Positions 47,701 through 55,340 of a stretch of 64,000 nucleotides of DNA are shown piece by piece. The DNA lies in NCBI GenBank assembly GCA_964392985.1, contig CAYMSF010000018.1, forward strand, positions 1-64,000, given 5' to 3'. The notes under the pieces are model-generated. The model made no database searches and had not been told where the DNA came from. It saw only the letters and a list, made by a program, of their open reading frames with translations. A program made the position numbers and the translations under genes. Position 1 is the stretch's first letter. Each line of letters starts with the position of its first letter. The stretch comes from CAYMSF01 sp964392985 (GTDB taxonomy: Bacteria > Verrucomicrobiota > Lentisphaeria > Victivallales > Victivallaceae).

Positions 47701-48101
47701 AGGACTGCATTGAGCTGTTTATTGACTCCGCCTATGATAGAAATGTACGCAGCGAGTACAAGGAAACCGACCACCAGTTCTGGGTGGCGCCCCAGACAAA
47801 GAGCAACGGAATTTACGCCGGTCGCTGGAAACGCAACAAAGAGATTCCGGCAACTATGTTTGATTTGAAAGAAGTCAAAGGGTTCAGCAAAAAAACTGAT
47901 ACTGGCTATATGATGGAATTCCTGATTCCGGCAGCACTGATTAAAAACTTCAAAGCAGATCCCGGTACAAAAATAGGACTTAATTTCAACATCAATGTGA
48001 CCCATGCCAGAAGAGACAATTTTGAAGTATTCTGGGCGGCAGAGAAAGCCGACAAAACAACTGACAAACCCTGGATTTGGGGAACTGCCGAACTCAAATA
48101 A
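44793..48101 (+). CDS. Giant secreted clan GH-A glycosidase with CBM9-like tail
   Basis: A 1102-residue exported protein with signal peptide (about 1-22). A beta-sandwich resembling a carbohydrate-binding domain (about 25-180) comes first. The TIM barrel (about 300-630) has acid/base E418 in WEVDNEYD and nucleophile E537 in WITEFGWDT, the arrangement of GH39 and related GH-A enzymes. Two beta-sandwich domains with NEW3-like pattern (about 690-900) precede a CBM9-like domain (about 910-1102) with NGDLKSWP and WAQDCIELFID. Start follows AGGAG. It should act on a beta-linked, perhaps insoluble polysaccharide. Confidence 0.75.
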   Translation: MKMTICKTIFFALFAVSLPFQAQTVKRVYNDFDQFPSKLNEWNKASGSIKNGNDIPEGASVKSSMEMNAHFSGKGFEHFAVNPLNGNVPGNLKSVSMWVKNIDGKFNWFMTFKDSGTYDKGKEPKREFNFKPAPGKWTKVSFKIPDAWPQPVAIGGFTTHNWGNDKVVADATLKVSGMEVVTDTTTVKEQNSLFTLLCSTGVEANVFNEGDIVKFNLDFDNWRGKEVNCSLSYEINDSMGNNLVKETKPLTVNGSLHYEITPKPKKYGVYEIKITVKSEGFPDFNKNAHFAYLPKVQTYTEAEKMASPYGLVMHGGMPDTTCNAYAKMGFTWVRDYAYAFPWMKRAKGGNGKYEGWPWYQKLDQKIKESGLILLPCLMGVMKDGVKAGNLKLTKEDKAEIISIMSAFPQYKCWEVDNEYDYVNRKDEETRNWSSYQSYHKTFGDIVKFIDENVIAVENGTAGVFPERTKEFIKSGSFNNIDVINAHFYCGTDAPEMNKMNYNVGGNLVAPRSIFDTLREYVAVASCDGKKRQTWITEFGWDTLAGHIVNEYEQAAYLQRGYMLGLQAGIDRLFWYWNMDTKGKPTVFFDGCGILDPKVEPKPAVGAIAAMVHFMKLPKPVGTFDLGDNAMGYVFTDSGKIVAAVFKTDGNLPDREVTIPGGKLFDMFANPLPPGKVKLAIGATWITDLDESSAIYKQTAYDLKSNYYNRITAGDTFTIELRVKNNRKEDIAAKFSLQLPQGWTADRTNGAIAAKPGETTLIPIVITADPKERALYQKVPLKISENGVEKTLTTEFNIVAAGMLKASPLTGNPGECKTIVTIGNNSSLPKSFIIKTEVPNGWKITPAGMEINNMPGSKVETREFTVTWNTSWKKDEKAKIYLQLPDGRVIAETGIIPPAMTLVRMTPPVKFNGDLKSWPAESKMPDWLTGSTTTSHGTEVYAGYSNEGIYMAVNVKDSKVSQEDPRAFWAQDCIELFIDSAYDRNVRSEYKETDHQFWVAPQTKSNGIYAGRWKRNKEIPATMFDLKEVKGFSKKTDTGYMMEFLIPAALIKNFKADPGTKIGLNFNINVTHARRDNFEVFWAAEKADKTTDKPWIWGTAELK

Positions 48102-48129
48102 TCAGGCAGATATCATAGAATATTACTGC

Positions 48130-48852
48130 TTATGGAATGCGGGTGAGAAGAAATTGGGTCATGTGTTTCAGGGTTAGACGCCGCAATGCATGCTTTGCCT
48201 GAGTGTCGTCCTGGTCTGCTGCCTTACGGTACCACTCTGCCGCTTTGGCAACATCTTTGGTGACACCCTCACCGTTTTCATAGCACCAGCCAAGCTTGTA
48301 TTGGGCCAGTTCATCTCGTTGTTCGGCGGCCTTGCGATACCATTCCGCCGCTTGAACCATATCTTTGGTAACGCCCTCACCGAAATTATAGCAATTTCCA
48401 AGCAGTGCCTGCCCCCCGGGATGCCCCTGGTCTGCAGCTTTACGGTACCATAACACGGCTCTGATCATATCCTTGGCAACCCCCGAACCGGAATTATAGC
48501 ACAAACCGAGATTATATTGTGCAGTTGCGTATCCTTGTTCGGCAGCTTTGCGATACCAGTAAACTGCTTTTGCCGTATCTCTGGCAATACCATTACCGCC
48601 GGCATAGCACCAGCCGAGTTTATACTGGGCAAAGGCATCACCCTGGTCTGCGGCTTTACGCCACCATTGTACCGCTTGATTCATATTTTTGGCAACACCG
48701 TTGCCGCTGGCATAACACCAACCGAGGTTATATTGTGCCGTCGCAACCCCTTGTTCCGCGGCTTTACGGTACGAATCCGCTCCGGCGCCGTAGAGTTCGC
48801 ACCAGCAAAGACCGTAAACTAAAACCAACCAGATAACCAAGCGTTTTCTCAT
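48130..48852 (-). CDS. Secreted Sel1-like repeat protein
   Basis: A 240-residue protein with signal peptide (about 1-23) and five full 36-residue Sel1 repeats plus a sixth partial one. Each has the pattern AQY-x-LGWCY-x2-G-x-GV-x-KD with WYRKAA. Repeats are nearly identical in places (KDV or KDM, AAEWYRKAA), indicating recent duplication. Sel1 proteins are periplasmic scaffolds for protein complexes. The ATG at 48852 follows AGGGGA; the reading from 48891 is not needed. No partner is evident: it converges on the giant hydrolase gene. Confidence 0.9.
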   Translation of the reverse strand: MRKRLVIWLVLVYGLCWCELYGAGADSYRKAAEQGVATAQYNLGWCYASGNGVAKNMNQAVQWWRKAADQGDAFAQYKLGWCYAGGNGIARDTAKAVYWYRKAAEQGYATAQYNLGLCYNSGSGVAKDMIRAVLWYRKAADQGHPGGQALLGNCYNFGEGVTKDMVQAAEWYRKAAEQRDELAQYKLGWCYENGEGVTKDVAKAAEWYRKAADQDDTQAKHALRRLTLKHMTQFLLTRIP

Positions 48853-49115
48853 GTCAAAATCCCCTGAAACCCGGCTCCAGCATAAAACCAATTGAATTTG
48901 TGCAATGATGCAACGTTACGGATATACCGCATATATTCCGACGCTGTCTGAAAGATAACTTGATTTATGGATAAAGTCAAATGGCGTTCGCTCATTTCAC
49001 GAATCCATTCACAAATAGACATATTTATGTAGCATCAATCGAGAAACCGTAAATACAAGGGAATTTCGAGGATTAGCCGCAAATGGTCAAGCCTCTGTAG
49101 TATTCAGCAAAAGAT

Positions 49116-50012
49116 TCATCTGAAGCGGATACGATAACGCAATGGCGAAATTCCAAATTTTCGTTTGAACTGCCGCGTAAAATAGTTGGAATCATGAAAA
49201 CCACTATTTTGTGCCGTTTCAGTGATGTTGCAATCAGAATCCAACAACATCGCCGCGGCATTTTGCAGGCGCAGATTCAAAAGGAAATCAATCGGGCTTT
49301 GTCCGGTAGCATCTTTGAACACCCGTAACAGATTATTTTTGGACATTCCCGACATTCTGGCGATTTTTTCCAGGTTCCAATCTTTGGCGTAATCTTTTTC
49401 CAGTAATCCTATCAGTTTCGCCAACCGGAGCAATCCTTTGCGCTTGTAAGATGTCGCCTGTGCTGAATACTGACGCGAAATAAAGACTATCAATGCAACC
49501 AGATGCCCGAATACCGCAGCATTCACACCATTGACATTGTCATGGAGTTCGTTTTCCATTCGACGGATAATTTCTTTCACTGTAACCAAACCGGCCTTAT
49601 CCAGTTGCAGATGACTGGTGAACTGATGACTGCGACGGTAGGCCGGTTCCAGGTGAAAAATCGCCTGATATCCGGGAATCTGTCGCAATTCAGACTCCGG
49701 AAGTGGTAACCTGGCAGGATTGAACATTACATTATAATGTTCCATTTCATTGCGTTCGACAAAGTAGTGCTCAATATTCCCCTGAATTAAAAAAACATCG
49801 CCAGTCGCTACCGGATATTCAACGCCTTCAATATGTTGCCTGCCCTGCCCGCTGACAATGATCACCAGTTCGGCGAAGTCATGGTGATGTAATACCGCAG
49901 TAAGGTCATGGGGATGTTGTAACGCCATCCCGCGTTCAATATGCCTGACGGTAATTGGAAAACCGTCCTGCCCGAAATAATATTCGCCCCTGGCTATCAC
50001 TGCATTTGACAT
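49116..50012 (-). CDS. AraC-family regulator, probable xylose activator
   Basis: A 298-residue regulator with a cupin effector domain (about 25-100; HHHDFAELVIIVSG, TGDVFLIQ, IEHYF) of RhaS/RhaR type and a double helix-turn-helix (about 200-298; IARMSGMSKNNLLRVF, NSGFHDSNYFTRQFK). The ATG at 50012 follows AAAAGG at 8 nt; a GTG three codons earlier is the alternative. It is divergent from xylA with a 139-nt spacer, which suggests that it controls xylA-xylB and possibly xylFGH. The effector is inferred to be xylose. Confidence 0.88.
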   Translation of the reverse strand: MSNAVIARGEYYFGQDGFPITVRHIERGMALQHPHDLTAVLHHHDFAELVIIVSGQGRQHIEGVEYPVATGDVFLIQGNIEHYFVERNEMEHYNVMFNPARLPLPESELRQIPGYQAIFHLEPAYRRSHQFTSHLQLDKAGLVTVKEIIRRMENELHDNVNGVNAAVFGHLVALIVFISRQYSAQATSYKRKGLLRLAKLIGLLEKDYAKDWNLEKIARMSGMSKNNLLRVFKDATGQSPIDFLLNLRLQNAAAMLLDSDCNITETAQNSGFHDSNYFTRQFKRKFGISPLRYRIRFR

Positions 50013-50151
50013 ATTTTGCACCTTTTGGTGATATAGTACTATATTTTGGTTATAAAGTCAAGGATTAATAGCAGAAACAGCATTATAATATAGTTATATT
50101 TTAATAAATTCATTATTCGTTAAAGCAATATTAAAACGGAGGCATTCAAAA
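50013..50151. promoter_or_regulatory. Divergent AraC-xylA control region
   Basis: A very AT-rich 139-nt spacer. It contains a perfect 14-bp palindrome ATATAGTACTATAT (50031-50044) near the regulator start and TATAAT (50084-50089) with TATAGTTATA just after it on the xylA side. No -35 element is seen 16-18 nt upstream of TATAAT, as is usual for promoters that need an AraC-type activator. Confidence 0.45.
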
Positions 50152-51468
50152 ATGAAAAGTTATTTTCCGGAAGTAAAAAGTGCAGTCAAGTATGAAGGCA
50201 GAAAATCAACGAATCCGCTGGCATTCAAGTTCTATGACGCGGATAAAAAAGTTAACGGCAAAACCATGAAGGAACATCTGCGTTTCGCCATTGCTTACTG
50301 GCATACTTTCAAGGGTGCCGGTGCAGATATTTTCGGTGCCGGAACGTTCCAACGCCCGTGGCTGGTTAACAGTAACCCGATGAAAGCCGCCGAAGATACT
50401 CTGGACGCCGCATTTGAATTCACCGCCAAAGTTGGCGCACCTTATTACTGTTTCCATGACCGTGACATTGCCCCGGAAGGTAAAGATTTTACCGAATCCT
50501 GCAAAAATCTTGATAAAATCGTAGCAAAAGCCGCAAAACTGCAAAAAGCCACCGGCGTCAAACTGCTGTGGGGTACGGCCAATCTCTTCAGCCATCCCCG
50601 TTATGCCCATGGTGCCGGTACCAATCCCGACGCCCATGTGTTCGCCTATGCCTGCGCCCAGGTCAAACACGCTTTAGATGCCACACTCGCCCTCGGCGGA
50701 GAAAATTATGTATTCTGGGGCGGACGCGAAGGTTATGAAACCCTGCTGAATACCGACTACTGCCGTGAACAGGAACAGTTTGCCAGATTTCTATCAATGG
50801 CAGTGGATTACAAGAAAAAAATCGGTTTCAACGGCGCATTTCTGATTGAACCCAAACCGCATGAACCGACCAAACACCAATATGATTTTGATGCCGCGAC
50901 CGTATTGGGATTTCTGCAGAAACATGATCTGCAGGAACATTTCAAACTCAATATTGAGGCAAATCACGCGACCTTGGCGGGGCACACCTTTGAACATGAA
51001 CTCACCGTCGCATCAGCGGCAGGAAAACTCGGCAGTATTGATGCCAACATCGGGGATCCGCTGCTGGGTTGGGACACCGACCAGTTCCCGACTAATCTTT
51101 ACGGCGCGGCTTACGCCATGCTGGTGGTGTTGAAACAGGGCGGACTTGGCTCTGGCGGCTTGAATTTCGACGCCAAACCCCGTCGCGGCTCTGTTGACAC
51201 TATTGACTTGTTCTACTCTCACATTGGCGCGATGGACACCTTTGCACGGGCATTGTTAATCGCAGCACAGATTATCAAAGATGGCGCTCTTGACAATTTT
51301 ATCAAAACACGCTATGCAAGCTTTGACAAAGGCTACGGCGCAGAGATTATCAACGGCAAATCCTCATTCGACAAACTGGAAAAAATTATTCTGACAAATG
51401 GTGAACCTGTTTTAAAGAGTGGCAGGCAGGAATTGCTTGAAAACATAATTAATCAGTATATTGTTTGA
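50152..51468 (+). CDS. xylA: Xylose isomerase
   Basis: A 438-residue TIM-barrel enzyme converting D-xylose to D-xylulose; length fits the long class II type (about 440). Hallmarks: FHDRDIAPEG (catalytic His), VFWGGREGYETLLNTD, FLIEPKPHEPTKHQYDFD (metal Glu), NIEANHATLAGH and SIDANIGDPLLGWDTDQFP. All metal and catalytic residues seem present. Start follows GGAGG. It is first in xylA-xylB and divergent from an AraC regulator. Confidence 0.98.
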   Translation: MKSYFPEVKSAVKYEGRKSTNPLAFKFYDADKKVNGKTMKEHLRFAIAYWHTFKGAGADIFGAGTFQRPWLVNSNPMKAAEDTLDAAFEFTAKVGAPYYCFHDRDIAPEGKDFTESCKNLDKIVAKAAKLQKATGVKLLWGTANLFSHPRYAHGAGTNPDAHVFAYACAQVKHALDATLALGGENYVFWGGREGYETLLNTDYCREQEQFARFLSMAVDYKKKIGFNGAFLIEPKPHEPTKHQYDFDAATVLGFLQKHDLQEHFKLNIEANHATLAGHTFEHELTVASAAGKLGSIDANIGDPLLGWDTDQFPTNLYGAAYAMLVVLKQGGLGSGGLNFDAKPRRGSVDTIDLFYSHIGAMDTFARALLIAAQIIKDGALDNFIKTRYASFDKGYGAEIINGKSSFDKLEKIILTNGEPVLKSGRQELLENIINQYIV

Positions 51469-51474
51469 TGTGGT

Positions 51475-51516
51475 ATTATACTCTATAAAGTTTGATGTCA
51501 TATTATAGAGTATAAT
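51475..51516. repeat. 14-bp inverted repeat between xylA and xylB
   Basis: ATTATACTCTATAA (51475-51488) and its exact reverse complement (51503-51516) flank a 14-nt loop. The repeat also contains two direct copies of GTTTGATGT at 51463 and 51490, each followed two bases later by TATTATA. There is no immediate U-tract, so regulatory binding or message processing is more likely than a simple terminator. The core TATAGAGTATAA equals the motif at 6825-6836 before xylF. Confidence 0.7.
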
Positions 51517-51657
51517 CACGGTTTTTTCGCGAACAAAAATTTTCTTATAAAAAATGGCAAACCATGGATGATGCAGTACGGTTGACATTTGCGCCCACAT
51601 GTCAGGTAATGGAGTTGCAATACCGCCATTCAAATATAATTTGGAGTTAATACACCG

Positions 51658-53208
51658 ATGAGCATCTATCTTGGACTTGACAGTAGTACACAGAGCTTGA
51701 AGGCAGAATTAATTGATATTGAGTCAGGGGAAATCGTCTGTTCAGAAAACGTGAATTTTGGCAAAGACCTCCCGGAATACAACTGTCCGAACGGATTTCT
51801 GGAAAATCCTGACCCGCTGATCAAACACGCTGATCCGTTGTTGTGGCTGTCGGCGCTGGACTTGCTGTTCACCCGGTTGCAACATCAACAGGCGCCTCTT
51901 GCAGCAGTAAAGGGAATCAGCGGTTCCGGACAGCAACATGGTTCTGTTTATCTGAATGATAAATTTGAAAAGATTCTGGCGGAACTTTCACCTGCAAAAA
52001 ATCTGGCGGAACAATTAGCTCCGGCACTATCAAGAAAAACTTCCCCTATCTGGATGGACCGGGCTACAAGTGCAGAATGTTCTGAATTACAACAACGTTT
52101 CGGCGGTAGAATGCAGAGTGATACCGGCTCCCCGGCGATTGAACGATTTACCGGGCCGCAGATTCGCAAATTTGCCAAGGATGAACCTGAAAATTATCGC
52201 CAGACCTTACATATTCATCTGGTAAGTTCATTTATGGCGTCAATTCTTTGCGGCAGAAACGCCCCGATTGATTTTGGCGATGGGGCGGGAATGAACCTGC
52301 TCAACCTAAAAACGCTGCAATGGGATCGGGAAATTGTGGATTTTACTGCTCCCGGACTGATGGATAAACTTCCACCGGTATTAAATTCAAAGACTGTGGC
52401 AGGAAACCTGAGTCCTTATTTTTACAAATACGGATTCAACAGTGAAACGCCGGTATTGGTGTGGTCGGGGGACAATCCTTGCAGTTTGATTGGCACAGGG
52501 GCATCTGAACCCGGTGTGGCAGTAATCAGTCTGGGTACCAGCGATACCTTTTTTGCCGCAATGGATGAATTTAAGACTGACCCGGCGGGTTACGGTCATG
52601 TATTCGGTAATCCCGGCGGTGGATTTATGAGCCTGACCTGCTTCAGCAATGGTTCACTCGCCAGAGAAAAAATTAAAGACGAATGCGGCATCTCCTGGAG
52701 TGAATTCGATAAATTGGCAATATTGTCGCCTCCCGGCAACAACGGCAATCTGATGCTGCCGTATTTCTCCCCGGAAAGTACGCCACTCGTACTGGAATGC
52801 GGCGTAAAATATCACGGCACAAATGATTTCTGTGCAAAAGTCGCGAACAGTTCCACCAAAATACGGGCGATACTGGAATCCCAGGCATTGAGCATGAAGT
52901 TGCATTCATTATGGGTCGGGAAGAGTTTCAAACTTATACGTATTACCGGTGGCGCCTCTGAATGCCGTTCGTTCCGTCAAATCTTGTCTGATGTTTTCCA
53001 GACGGAAATTGAACAAATTACCGTTTCCGACTCTGCCGGTGTTGGTGCCGCGCTTCGTGCCGCCAATGGTATCGGAAAAATTCCATTCTCAGACCTGTAT
53101 ATACTGTTCACCCGTTCCGTAGCAAAGACGATGCCGAATACCGCCACCGCCACCATTTACGGCAAAGCATTAGATGAATACGATAAACTGGAAAAATCTT
53201 ACCGGTAA
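51658..53208 (+). CDS. xylB: Xylulokinase, FGGY family
   Basis: A 516-residue kinase phosphorylating D-xylulose. YLGLDSSTQSLKAE at the N-terminus is the phosphate-binding motif, GISGSGQQHGSVYL is a xylulokinase signature, and DFGDGAGMNLL and the GGASECRSFRQI adenosine loop follow. It is somewhat longer than classical XylB (about 485). It lies 189 nt after xylA, with the inverted repeat in between; GGAG precedes the start by 11 nt. Function supported by both sequence and context. Confidence 0.93.
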   Translation: MSIYLGLDSSTQSLKAELIDIESGEIVCSENVNFGKDLPEYNCPNGFLENPDPLIKHADPLLWLSALDLLFTRLQHQQAPLAAVKGISGSGQQHGSVYLNDKFEKILAELSPAKNLAEQLAPALSRKTSPIWMDRATSAECSELQQRFGGRMQSDTGSPAIERFTGPQIRKFAKDEPENYRQTLHIHLVSSFMASILCGRNAPIDFGDGAGMNLLNLKTLQWDREIVDFTAPGLMDKLPPVLNSKTVAGNLSPYFYKYGFNSETPVLVWSGDNPCSLIGTGASEPGVAVISLGTSDTFFAAMDEFKTDPAGYGHVFGNPGGGFMSLTCFSNGSLAREKIKDECGISWSEFDKLAILSPPGNNGNLMLPYFSPESTPLVLECGVKYHGTNDFCAKVANSSTKIRAILESQALSMKLHSLWVGKSFKLIRITGGASECRSFRQILSDVFQTEIEQITVSDSAGVGAALRAANGIGKIPFSDLYILFTRSVAKTMPNTATATIYGKALDEYDKLEKSYR

Positions 53209-53453
53209 TTTTCAGAATTATCGAGCGAGATAAAAGAGATACGCATGACGCAAATTACAAAGAATTTTTTGTAATATTACCGGTGATTGATAATATAATT
53301 GAATATGAGCCGATTCATTAACTATTTTCACCACTATCGATGTAGCTAACTCGGAAATGAAATATTCGTCAAGAGTCAATAGTCTTCCGTGTTGATTTCA
53401 ATCTTGCTTAGATTCGAGAATCAACGGTTGCTGACAGGAGTCATTGGAGAAGG

Positions 53454-53630
53454 TTACATCTTGGAAGCGCCGTAGGGCTGGCTTTCCCAGCTTGCCGGCT
53501 GGTTTTGCGGTAAGTCACTGTATCCACGCCGTTCCTGTTCGGTAATGCATCCGCCGGCAGTAACCAAGAGCGCAACGGCAAGCAATGCCATACAGAAATA
53601 CCGGGATTTGTATAGACTATTTTGCAGCAT
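53454..53630 (-). CDS. Small lipoprotein
   Basis: A 58-residue protein with a lipoprotein signal: MALLAVALLVTAGGC, with the lipid-attachment cysteine at 28. The mature 31 residues are Pro/Gln/Ser-rich (SDLPQNQPASWE). Similar tiny lipoproteins with a DLP-x-N-x-P-x-SWE pattern exist in PVC bacteria, from memory. It overlaps the end of the preceding gene by 14 nt in another frame, so translation is coupled. A longer reading of this frame from 53843 is only a shadow of that gene. Confidence 0.65.
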   Translation of the reverse strand: MLQNSLYKSRYFCMALLAVALLVTAGGCITEQERRGYSDLPQNQPASWESQPYGASKM

Positions 53631-53904
53631 CGGCAGCGGGTGCCTCGGTTTTAGTTTCTGCCGGGGCTGCTGGTTTGGTTTCTGCAGCAGGAGCAGGTTT
53701 TGCCGGTTCTTCAGTTTTAGCCTCGGCAGATTTTGCCGGTTTCGCCACCTTTTTCTCTGGAGCAGCAACAACTTCGGAAGAGGATTGGGACATAAATTTA
53801 TTGAAGAGATTATAACGTTGCATTTCCAATACTTGAAGAGCAACTGCCGCCATCAACACGACTAACGAAACTATAATCATCACCGTATAAAATTTGCTAA
53901 ACAT
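53617..53904 (-). CDS. Membrane-anchored Ala/Pro/Lys-rich protein
   Basis: A 95-residue protein with one transmembrane segment (about 7-25) and a low-complexity tail of Ala, Pro, Lys, Glu and Thr that could span the periplasm or form a flexible linker. Middle gene of a three-gene minus-strand operon, 27 nt after the coiled-coil gene and overlapping the lipoprotein gene. The tail resembles TonB-like spacers in composition only. No family recognised. Confidence 0.6.
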   Translation of the reverse strand: MFSKFYTVMIIVSLVVLMAAVALQVLEMQRYNLFNKFMSQSSSEVVAAPEKKVAKPAKSAEAKTEEPAKPAPAAETKPAAPAETKTEAPAADAAK

Positions 53905-53931
53905 AGTAATCCTTAATTTAAGGCCGCTGTT

Positions 53932-55158
53932 TTACTTGAACTGAGCAAGAGAGTCGATTGAGAAATAAACGGTATCACCAATTTTAACTTCGCGATCTCC
54001 GTTTGAACCGGGAATGATGTTCGCGATAGAACAATGTTCTTCAACTTTAACGAGTTTGATTTTGCCGATGTACTGACTGTTGTCAGTATCAAGACCACGA
54101 GCCACAACCATATCACACTGATTGGGGATATTAGGATTGACCTTATTAACTTTATTGCCCAGTATCTGTTCAACTTTTGTGCCGGTGCCCAAATCAACAA
54201 CCAGAAATCCATATTTACGATTGATATCAATGACTTTACCCTGGACAGCCATTCTGGCCTCGCGACTGCCATCTCCCCATGGAATAATCTTTTCCGGATC
54301 GGCATCAGGTTTAATAATATTAGCAAGACGCTTAACTTCGCCTTTTGTTTTGGTCAAGTCTCTTTGCGCTTTTTCCAAATCAGTAGTTTTGCCGGCAATT
54401 TGATTTTTGGCGCTATCCAGTTCTCTTTTTGCGCTGGCCAACTCATTTTTTGCCTTGGACAAATCGTTTTTAACTGATTTTGCGGAGGAGGCGATTTTTT
54501 GTATTGAATCCTTATAGGAACTGTCATCCAAACTCGGTGAATCACTGCCGAGAGTTTCAGCAATCTCTCTGTAAGTGTCGTTATAAGCATCCACTTTGGT
54601 TTTTACTGCCGAAATCTTACTGTCAAGTTTCCCTATTTCACTGGCATAACCGGAACTTTTCAAAGCGTTTTGATCAAGGGATGCGCCAATTTTTGTTGCG
54701 GAATCACAAATTGCACGGATGGTGCCGTCCTGACGTTCACGTACTTCGCCAATCCAACCGACAACTTTATCTTTAGCAGCAGCATATCCATCAACTTTGG
54801 CAAGATCTTCTGCACTGGGAGCGTCTTTCATTTCAGTGGTGTCGGCAATTTTACGAATCGCGGCGCTAAGATCATCGCGTTCGGCGATTACTTTTTCCGC
54901 CTGTTTCGCAAGCGTGGGGAGAGATTTTTCTAAATCAGCATATTTTTCATGAGAAAGTGTTTCGGGAGAAAGTGATTTGGCAATACTGGTACCACTGCCC
55001 TTATCCAAAGCGGCGGAAGTTTGATTCAGCGCAGAGGCCATTTTTCCCCATCCATCAACCATCTGATCCCGCTTTTCATAGAGAAAATAGGAAAAAACTG
55101 CAGATGCTACAGCAAGCAAAAGAATCAAAACACTCAAACCAATATTCAAAAATTTCAT
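53932..55158 (-). CDS. Membrane-anchored coiled-coil protein
   Basis: A 408-residue protein: one N-terminal membrane helix (about 5-25), long Ala/Lys/Asp/Ser-rich coiled coil (about 30-290, with heptads such as AKNELASAKRELDSAKNQ) and a C-terminal beta-rich domain (about 300-408; GKVIDINRKYGFLVVDLG and two similar units with IIP-G-DREVKIGD). The architecture recalls MreC-like or fusion-protein scaffolds. The ATG at 55158 follows AGGAGA. No family recognised; envelope structure is a likely role. Confidence 0.7.
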   Translation of the reverse strand: MKFLNIGLSVLILLLAVASAVFSYFLYEKRDQMVDGWGKMASALNQTSAALDKGSGTSIAKSLSPETLSHEKYADLEKSLPTLAKQAEKVIAERDDLSAAIRKIADTTEMKDAPSAEDLAKVDGYAAAKDKVVGWIGEVRERQDGTIRAICDSATKIGASLDQNALKSSGYASEIGKLDSKISAVKTKVDAYNDTYREIAETLGSDSPSLDDSSYKDSIQKIASSAKSVKNDLSKAKNELASAKRELDSAKNQIAGKTTDLEKAQRDLTKTKGEVKRLANIIKPDADPEKIIPWGDGSREARMAVQGKVIDINRKYGFLVVDLGTGTKVEQILGNKVNKVNPNIPNQCDMVVARGLDTDNSQYIGKIKLVKVEEHCSIANIIPGSNGDREVKIGDTVYFSIDSLAQFK

Positions 55159-55340
55159 TGCCTTCTCCTGTTTTATAGATGGCTTCAAGCTCAACAAAAA
55201 TGGTTAAACGCTAAAAATTAGCACGGCAATAATCAATTGCAAATCATCGCACCAAAAATTAACATTTTTTTTCTAATTTAAACAACTGCATTAATAGCCG
55301 TTGTCAAAAGCATTTTGCAAATAAATTATAAATAAAAAGA

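Noticed and set aside
48190..48836. Open plus-strand frames opposite the Sel1 gene
   Set aside because: They are antisense shadows created by the repeated Sel1 DNA; codon use and residue content are not protein-like.
53640..53843. Long upstream extension of the small lipoprotein frame
   Set aside because: It is an out-of-frame shadow of the Ala/Pro/Lys-rich gene. The lipobox fixes the start at 53630.
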